Source: JALZHR01 sp036389695 (GTDB taxonomy: Bacteria; Acidobacteriota; Blastocatellia; Pyrinomonadales; Pyrinomonadaceae). Taken from it: a stretch of 5,562 nucleotides of DNA. This document shows, one piece after another, positions 1-3,395 of this stretch. The stretch spans positions 1 through 5,562 of the forward strand of contig DASVWG010000035.1 of NCBI GenBank assembly GCA_036389695.1, in the 5' to 3' direction. The notes below the pieces were generated by a model. The model worked only from the letters and a program-made list of their open reading frames with translations, was not told where the DNA came from and made no database searches. How positions within the stretch are numbered: the first letter of the stretch is position 1; the number at the start of each line of letters is the position of its first letter. Made by a program: the position numbers and the translations under genes.

Positions 1-3
1 TTC

Positions 4-27
4 AACCGCCCGCTACCGCAGGCGGTT
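4..27. repeat. Palindromic REP-like hairpin overlapping the transporter stop codon
   Basis: The two 10-base arms AACCGCCCGC (4-13) and GCAGGCGGTT (18-27) pair with one G-T wobble around a four-base loop, TACC. The TAG stop of the minus-strand transporter (15-13) lies at the junction of arm and loop, so the last residues of that protein (QNRLR) are encoded by repeat DNA. The compact GC-rich shape resembles REP elements. In the minus-strand direction it sits at the gene end, where it could stabilise or terminate the transcript, but no T-run can be seen because the window ends three bases later. Calling it a dispersed repeat is inference; the fold is directly visible. Confidence 0.6.
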
Positions 28-873
28 CTGACTTTGCGGTTTCATTTTCCCTAAAATCGCCAAGCCGATGCCGCCGAGAATCAACGCGCTCGCCAGCAGA
101 AGGCGCGTTGAAATAATTTCCGCCAAAAATATTACGCCGCCGATTGCCGCGAGAGCCGGAACGGAAAGCTGCAAAATCGCCGCGCGTGTGGCGGTGTGAT
201 ATTTCAGCGCGGCATACCAGACCGAATAACCGATGCCGGACGCAATCGCGCCGGACAGAACGGCGAAGACGATTCCTTTCGGCGAGAGCTGAATCCGGTA
301 AATCAGAGGCAGCGCCGCCAAAATTATCATCGGCACGGAGCGGAGAAAATTTCCGGTCGTGTCGGCTAAAGGATTCCGGCTGCCGCGCCCACGCAAAGTG
401 TAAAATCCCCACGCGATTCCCGCCGCAATCATCAACGCGCAGCTCGCAGGCGGCGGCGCGGACAAGCCCGGAAAAACCAGATAAACCAGACCGGCGAGCG
501 CGAGAAATAATCCGAGCCATTCCAGAATCTGCGGTCTTTCGCCTTTGACGAGCGCCGCGCAAATCATCGTCAACTGCACGGAGCCGAACAAAATCAGAGC
601 GCCCGTCGCGGTCGTCAGATTGATGTAGGCGAGCGAAAAACAAATCGCGTAGGCGAAAAGAAAAAAGGCTGAAAGCCAGTTTGCGCGCGTCGCTGCCGCT
701 TCTTTTTTGCCGAAAAACGAATTGATTAAAACGAGAACAACCGCGCCGGAAACCAGCCGCACGAAAGTAAAGCTCGCCGCGTCAATCGCTTCCGCGCCGA
801 GCGCCAGGCGGCACAAAATCGAGTTGAAAGCGAAAGCGACGAGCGCAAAAGATGTAAATAAAACGACTTTCAT
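13..873 (-). CDS. EamA/DMT-family transporter (10 TM, drug/metabolite transporter superfamily)
   Basis: This is an inner-membrane carrier of the drug/metabolite transporter superfamily, normally a small-molecule exporter or importer driven by ion gradients; the substrate cannot be told from sequence. The 286-residue product fits the family size. Ten hydrophobic segments are visible, near residues 3-20, 36-53, 67-84, 88-108, 117-135, 145-160, 176-193, 201-221, 230-251 and 258-275, arranged as two EamA halves of five. Each half ends in a family-like stretch: T-A-T-G-A near residue 90 in the first, and H-T-A-T-R-A-A-I-L-Q-L-S-V-P with G-G-V-I-F-L-A-E at 226-252 in the second. The loop G-R-G-S-R-N-P-L-A-D-T-T-G-N-F-L-R-S at 162-179 links the halves and is typical of one DMT subgroup. 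ATG at 873 is preferred; an in-frame TTG two codons upstream (879) is possible. No Shine-Dalgarno is seen. The gene follows the acyltransferase in the same direction after 124 bases of repeat DNA, so co-transcription is uncertain. Confidence 0.9.
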   Translation of the reverse strand: MKVVLFTSFALVAFAFNSILCRLALGAEAIDAASFTFVRLVSGAVVLVLINSFFGKKEAAATRANWLSAFFLFAYAICFSLAYINLTTATGALILFGSVQLTMICAALVKGERPQILEWLGLFLALAGLVYLVFPGLSAPPPASCALMIAAGIAWGFYTLRGRGSRNPLADTTGNFLRSVPMIILAALPLIYRIQLSPKGIVFAVLSGAIASGIGYSVWYAALKYHTATRAAILQLSVPALAAIGGVIFLAEIISTRLLLASALILGGIGLAILGKMKPQSQNRLR

Positions 874-892
874 TGGCAAAAGGGAGATTTTA

Positions 893-976
893 ACAGGATA
901 GACAGGATTTACAGGATGGAGAAATTCAAAATATAAAAATTCGATTTTCTTATCCTGTCCATCCTGTTCATCCTGT
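893..976. repeat. Inverted array of ACAGGAT words at 9-bp period
   Basis: Three copies of ACAGGAT start at 893, 902 and 911, exactly 9 bp apart. Three copies of the complement ATCCTGT start at 952, 961 and 970, again 9 bp apart. The two 25-base arms are complementary at 21 positions, and all four mismatches fall in the two-base spacers between words. The loop (918-951) is AT-rich. The array occupies most of the gap between the acyltransferase and the transporter. A transcript from either strand could fold into a long hairpin, and transcription read-through or termination could be affected. No promoter is evident in the gap. Confidence 0.85.
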
Positions 977-978
977 TT

Positions 979-1013
979 GAATCTATCTCAATCAGCTTCA
1001 ATCTTTAGCAATC
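979..1013. repeat. 10-bp-period GATTG array across the acyltransferase stop codon
   Basis: On the plus strand GAATC starts at 979 and CAATC starts at 989, 999 and 1009, exactly 10 bp apart; on the minus strand these read GATTG three times and then GATTC. The array abuts the ACAGGAT array and includes the TGA stop (1000-998) and the last codons (L-I-A-K-D) of the acyltransferase. Within it the 9-mer CAATCAGCT occurs at 989 and 1009. The exact spacing is read directly; its status as a repeat element rather than chance is inference. Confidence 0.55.
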
Positions 1014-2587
1014 AGCTCGCCGATTTCCTGCCGCAGAGCTTCGCGTTTTAAAAGAAGGCGCAGGAATAAGCCTTTTTGGCGGAACAAAAGCCACGCCGAT
1101 TTGAGCCAGACGGTCATATCAATCAGCGTCTCGGACGAGCGCAGGGCGATGTAGCCGCACAAAATCGTGAGCGGAATCGAGACAAGCGCAAACTGCCAGC
1201 CGAAAAACCAGAAAACGACTGCCGCCGTAATCAGCCACGTCAGAGGCATAAACAAACACGCGGCGAGAATTTTATAAGTCGAGCCGGCGGCGTCCGCGCC
1301 GTGCGAGCGAAACATCAAGCCGATGAAATTCGAGAAAACAAAGGCGGGCGAATGAATAATCGCGCCGACGATTGCCGCCGGCGAAAGAATAATTAAAAGC
1401 AAAACGCGCAGAACGAGATAACGCAGCACGTAAAAGGTCGGATGCTGAAGGACGGAAAGGCTTTCCGCCGTGATGCCGCTCGTTTTCAAATCATTTTCAT
1501 ACCGCGCTATTCTTTCATTCAGCTCGCGCATTTTTTCGGGTTCGTTTTCGCCCAGAAGCTTGTATTTTTCCGCCAGATTTTGCAAATGCTGGAAGCTTTG
1601 CGCCAGCGTCTGCTTGAAAAGCAGATTTTGATAGACGGACGAAAACAGGGCTTCGGCTTTGAGAATCGTATCCAGTTCCTTTTCGGATTCGAGATTCAGA
1701 GTGACGTTTCGCAGGGCGTTTTCGATTTTGTCCGTTAAATCCTGCACCGCCTCGCGCGCCGGCTCGCCGTTTTCGTCCGGTTCGCTCGGCTCGACATCGA
1801 AAATTTCGCCGTAACGAATCAAGGCTTCGCTGCGAAAAGCGGTTTTAGAAGTGTAATAAAGCCCGGCTGCCATTATTTTTAAATTAATTTGTCCTTCGTC
1901 CTTTGTCCTTTGTCCTTCGGTTTTCAATCCGCGTGTATATGTGTTTATCTGTGAATTATTTTCTTCTTTCGTTGAGCTTTCCGCCCTTGCTGACGCGCGG
2001 GCTTCTGCTTCGCTTTCTTCCGGCTGACCGCTGATTGCTGACTGCTGACCGCTAACGCTGAGCGCGCCCAGAGCGATTCTCGCCGCGCCGGTTTTCATCG
2101 GTTGAAGCTTGGTTTCGTTGTGCGAGATGCCTTCGGGGAAAATGGCGATGCAGCGTCCGCGATTCAGAAGCTCTCGGCAGGCTTCGAAAGTTCGCAGATT
2201 TTTTGACATCTCGTCCGGCGCGTCGATGCGTCGATAAACCGGAAGCGCTTCGAGCGAGCGCATCAGAAATCCGCCGACGGGAATGGAAAAAAGCGTGGAT
2301 TTGGCAAGAAAAGAAACGCGGCGCGGCAGGCTGACGAAGACGAGCGCCGGATCGACCAAGCCGTTCGGGTGATTGAGAACAAAGATAATCGCGCCCGTTT
2401 CCGGCACTCGTTCGACATTGCTCGCTTCGATGCGGCGAAAAAAAAGCCGCAGCGCGACGCTGATAAAAGCGTGTATGAATTGACGCGTCAGAGAGCCTTT
2501 GCCGAGAAAAATCATCTGCCACAAACGCAGGATTTTTACGCTTTCGTGCTTTCCGGCAACCTCATTTTGTGCGTCGGCGTTTTTCAA
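998..2587 (-). CDS. PlsC/LPLAT-family glycerolipid acyltransferase with C-terminal membrane domain and a repeat-derived insert
   Basis: Predicted membrane-associated acyltransferase that transfers a fatty acyl group to glycerol-3-phosphate, lysophosphatidate or a related lysolipid. The PlsC motifs are in order. Motif I is NHPNGLVDP at 72-80, with H73 and D79 five residues apart as in the yeast Gpt2/Sct1 branch rather than the common HX4D. Motif II is E-A-L-P-V-Y-R at 113-119. Motif III is FPEG(I)SH at 150-156. The motif IV region is A-G-L-Y-Y-T-S-K-T near 241-249. A coiled, charged segment follows (about 300-370), then hydrophobic segments at about 388-425 and 438-482, also like the Gpt2/Sct1-type bacterial proteins. 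Residues 176-235 are an odd low-complexity insert made of repeat DNA (see 1885-2062). The frame opens with TTG at 2587 directly after a stop and has no clear ribosome site; ATG at 2515 (residue 25) gives an N-terminus closer to usual homologues and may be the true start. The exact substrate is not determinable. Confidence 0.88.
   Translation of the reverse strand: MKNADAQNEVAGKHESVKILRLWQMIFLGKGSLTRQFIHAFISVALRLFFRRIEASNVERVPETGAIIFVLNHPNGLVDPALVFVSLPRRVSFLAKSTLFSIPVGGFLMRSLEALPVYRRIDAPDEMSKNLRTFEACRELLNRGRCIAIFPEGISHNETKLQPMKTGAARIALGALSVSGQQSAISGQPEESEAEARASARAESSTKEENNSQINTYTRGLKTEGQRTKDEGQINLKIMAAGLYYTSKTAFRSEALIRYGEIFDVEPSEPDENGEPAREAVQDLTDKIENALRNVTLNLESEKELDTILKAEALFSSVYQNLLFKQTLAQSFQHLQNLAEKYKLLGENEPEKMRELNERIARYENDLKTSGITAESLSVLQHPTFYVLRYLVLRVLLLIILSPAAIVGAIIHSPAFVFSNFIGLMFRSHGADAAGSTYKILAACLFMPLTWLITAAVVFWFFGWQFALVSIPLTILCGYIALRSSETLIDMTVWLKSAWLLFRQKGLFLRLLLKREALRQEIGELIAKD
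1891..1918. repeat. Four-copy 7-bp tandem repeat GTCCTTY
   Basis: Four adjacent heptamers, GTCCTTC, GTCCTTT, GTCCTTT and GTCCTTC, run without gaps. On the coding (minus) strand they read GAAGGAC/AAAGGAC units and encode the E-G-Q-R-T-K-D-E-G-Q segment of the acyltransferase. Because 7 is not a multiple of 3, each unit is read in a different phase, so the peptide does not look repeated at heptamer scale. Confidence 0.9.
1924..1953. repeat. Three-copy degenerate 10-bp repeat
   Basis: On the coding (minus) strand three consecutive 10-mers read CACAGATAAA, CACATATACA and CGCGGATTGA. They share C at positions 1 and 3, A-T at 6-7 and A at 10. The period equals that of the GATTG array at 979-1013, and the third unit contains GATTG. 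It encodes roughly S-Q-I-N-T-Y-T-R-G-L in the acyltransferase insert. Unit divergence makes this weaker than the two heptamer arrays. Confidence 0.5.
1983..2002. repeat. Short GC-rich imperfect hairpin within the insert
   Basis: GCCC (1983-1986) pairs with GGGC (1999-2002). After one T/C mismatch the pairing continues for three more pairs (one G-T wobble) to a four-base loop TGAC (1991-1994). It has the same compact shape, with a four-base loop, as the palindrome at 4-27. It encodes part of the A-R-A-S-A-R-A stretch of the acyltransferase. Calling it a REP-like unit is inference. Confidence 0.4.
2024..2051. repeat. Four-copy 7-bp tandem repeat CTGAYYG
   Basis: Four adjacent heptamers, CTGACCG, CTGATTG, CTGACTG and CTGACCG, are followed by a decayed continuation, CTAACG then CTGAG. 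On the coding strand they read as CAGTCAG/CAATCAG-type units and encode the S-G-Q-Q-S-A-I-S-G-Q segment of the acyltransferase insert. Copy number and period match the GTCCTTY array 105 bp away although the word differs. Confidence 0.88.
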
Positions 2588-2605
2588 ATTTTACTTCGGG
2601 AAAAG

Positions 2606-2677
2606 AACAGGGATGAAAGGGATTTACCGGGGATAAAAGAAATTAATTAAATCCTCTTTATCCCTTTTATCCCTGTT
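2606..2677. repeat. Inverted array of AGGGAT words between the RraB-like and acyltransferase genes
   Basis: The arms 2606-2623 and 2660-2677 are complementary at 17 of 18 positions. The left arm carries CAGGGAT (2608) and AAGGGAT (2617), 9 bp apart, with a third diverged word CGGGGAT at 2628. The right arm carries ATCCC at 2660 and 2669, 9 bp apart, with ATCCT at 2651. The layout matches the ACAGGAT array at 893-976: a 7-mer word, 9-bp step, inverted arms and an AT-rich centre. It starts 9 bases past the stop of the RraB-like gene, so it could act as a transcript-end hairpin for that gene. Confidence 0.8.
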
Positions 2678-2685
2678 AATTCTTC

Positions 2686-3084
2686 TTATTCTTCGTCTTC
2701 TTCTTCTTCCTCGTCGTCTTCGTCGCCGACTTCGCCGAATTCCCAGCCGTCGTAGGTTTCGATTTCGTATTCGTCGGCGAGCTTTTGAAATTGGACGTTT
2801 CTTTCGGCTAAAGATTCCGGCGTGTGAACTTCGATTTTATCGATGTGAAGCAGGTATTCGCCGGTCGATTCGTTGGTTTCCTCGTCGCCGAGCTCGAAAA
2901 TGTCGACGAAATCGTAGCCTTCTTCTTCGAGATACAGCCCGAGCTTTTCCAGTTTGTCGACGCTTTCGTCCACGAAATAAAAGCTGTAGAGCATCGGCTC
3001 GTCCAGATTCCAGTTGTCTTCGCTCTTTGCCTGCGCGAAAATTCCGTTGATTGTTTCCAGTTGCGATTCGGTGTCTTTAAACAT
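2686..3084 (-). CDS. RraB-like protein (regulator of ribonuclease E activity B family)
   Basis: This 132-residue cytosolic protein resembles RraB, which in E. coli binds the C-terminal scaffold half of RNase E and damps mRNA decay; the E. coli protein is of similar length, about 138 residues as recalled. Shared features are a mixed alpha/beta body with S-F-Y-F-V-D at 34-39, a Y-D-F-V-D-I-F segment at 57-63, the H-I-D strand at 80-82, the helix Q-F-Q-K-L-A-D-E-Y at 98-106, the signature E-T-Y-D-G-W at 109-114, and a strongly acidic tail (121-132 all D or E). The ATG at 3084 is supported by an AGGGA six bases upstream. The gene is divergent from the delta-60 gene and followed by a repeat hairpin. 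Whether the host has an RNase E with a partner site is unknown, so the regulatory role is inferred from family only. Another acidic RraB-domain protein of unrelated role is possible. Confidence 0.7.
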   Translation of the reverse strand: MFKDTESQLETINGIFAQAKSEDNWNLDEPMLYSFYFVDESVDKLEKLGLYLEEEGYDFVDIFELGDEETNESTGEYLLHIDKIEVHTPESLAERNVQFQKLADEYEIETYDGWEFGEVGDEDDEEEEEDEE

Positions 3085-3090
3085 AATTAT

Positions 3091-3095
3091 TCCCT
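3091..3095 (-). promoter_or_regulatory. Ribosome binding site of the RraB-like gene
   Basis: On the minus strand AGGGA ends six bases before the ATG at 3084 and sits in a purine-rich GGGAAAGGGAA context. It is the only clear Shine-Dalgarno-like site in the window and fixes the start of this gene. Confidence 0.6.
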
Positions 3096-3257
3096 TTCCC
3101 GTTTGATTTATTAGTAAGTCTTAAGTCTAACAAAGCGCGCGAAAATTTTCACAACGCGCCGCCGTTAATAATCAAAACCGCGGCAACTAAAGTCATTTGC
3201 GAGTTTATTTATTATTCAATTTTTAAAAGCGAGTCTTTACGTTTGTTATAAAAAATG

Positions 3258-3285
3258 TTTATTTATGTAAAATATTATGTATAAT
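3258..3285 (+). promoter_or_regulatory. Candidate sigma-70-type promoter for the delta-60 gene
   Basis: A perfect TATAAT lies at 3280-3285. The best upstream hexamer at a suitable distance is TTTATT (3258-3263, 16-bp spacer), a poor match to TTGACA. Transcription would begin near 3292 and give a leader of roughly 100 bases before the ATG at 3396. The surrounding DNA is so AT-rich that a chance TATAAT is possible. Confidence 0.4.
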
Positions 3286-3300
3286 CTATTAGCATTTCCG

Positions 3301-3320
3301 GCTGAAATTTAGCTTTCAGC
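3301..3320 (+). promoter_or_regulatory. Leader hairpin upstream of the delta-60 gene
   Basis: GCTGAAA (3301-3307) and TTTCAGC (3314-3320) form a perfect 7-bp stem around a six-base loop, TTTAGC. If the candidate promoter is used, the hairpin lies within about 10 bases of the transcript 5' end, where it could protect the mRNA. No T-run follows, so it is not a classic terminator. Confidence 0.4.
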
Positions 3321-3395
3321 GTTTCCTCAAACACCGGCTTTCCATAGAGTCCGCCGATTTCTCACCGCAATCTGCAACGAAAAATCATTTAAACA

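Larger units (their letters stand above)
1885..2062 (-). repeat. In-frame mosaic of short repeats inside the acyltransferase gene
   Basis: This stretch encodes residues 176-235, lying between the conserved helix after FPEG (G-A-A-R-I-A-L-G-A) and the strand L-K-I-M-A-A-G-L-Y-Y. Family members usually need only a short linker here. The encoded peptide is low-complexity and polar (S-G-Q-Q-S-A-I-S-G-Q, then E/A/R-rich, then G-L-K-T-E-G-Q-R-T-K-D-E-G-Q). The DNA is a chain of four visible repeat types, listed separately. No stop or frameshift results. The boundaries are estimates from the family motifs. Confidence 0.75.
3085..3395. other. AT-rich divergent intergenic region
   Basis: These 311 bases lie between the starts of the RraB-like gene (-) and the delta-60 gene (+), so promoters for both should be here. 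No credible open frame or tRNA is seen. Directly visible elements are a tandem TAAGTCT pair (3115-3128), a perfect 10-base palindrome GAAAATTTTC (3141-3150), a GCGAGT direct repeat at 3199 and 3229, a run of very AT-rich DNA (3200-3290) with a TATAAT hexamer, and a leader hairpin at 3301-3320. No convincing promoter for the RraB-like gene was found. Confidence 0.7.

Noticed and set aside
2..643. Long minus-strand open frame antiparallel-phase to the transporter
   Set aside because: Its product is Arg-rich with no domain and lies in another frame of the clearly real 10-TM transporter gene; it is a compositional shadow.
893..976. Short regularly spaced repeats resembling a CRISPR array
   Set aside because: The repeat words are 7 bases with two-base spacers and an inverted second arm; CRISPR repeats and spacers are each over 20 bases and run in one direction, and no cas gene is present.
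2086..2587. Possible frameshift or pseudogene in the acyltransferase because of its odd insert and TTG start
   Set aside because: All catalytic motifs and the C-terminal membrane segments are in one uninterrupted frame, so the gene appears intact; only the true start is open (2587 or 2515).
2824..3114. Plus-strand open frame opposite the RraB-like gene
   Set aside because: Its Phe/Val-rich product is the complement of an acidic protein's GAA/GAC codons, and the opposite strand has a family signature and ribosome site.
3291..3395. Riboswitch in the leader of the delta-60 gene
   Set aside because: Beyond the 7-bp hairpin no conserved riboswitch core that I recognise could be found, and a secreted propeller gene is not a typical target.
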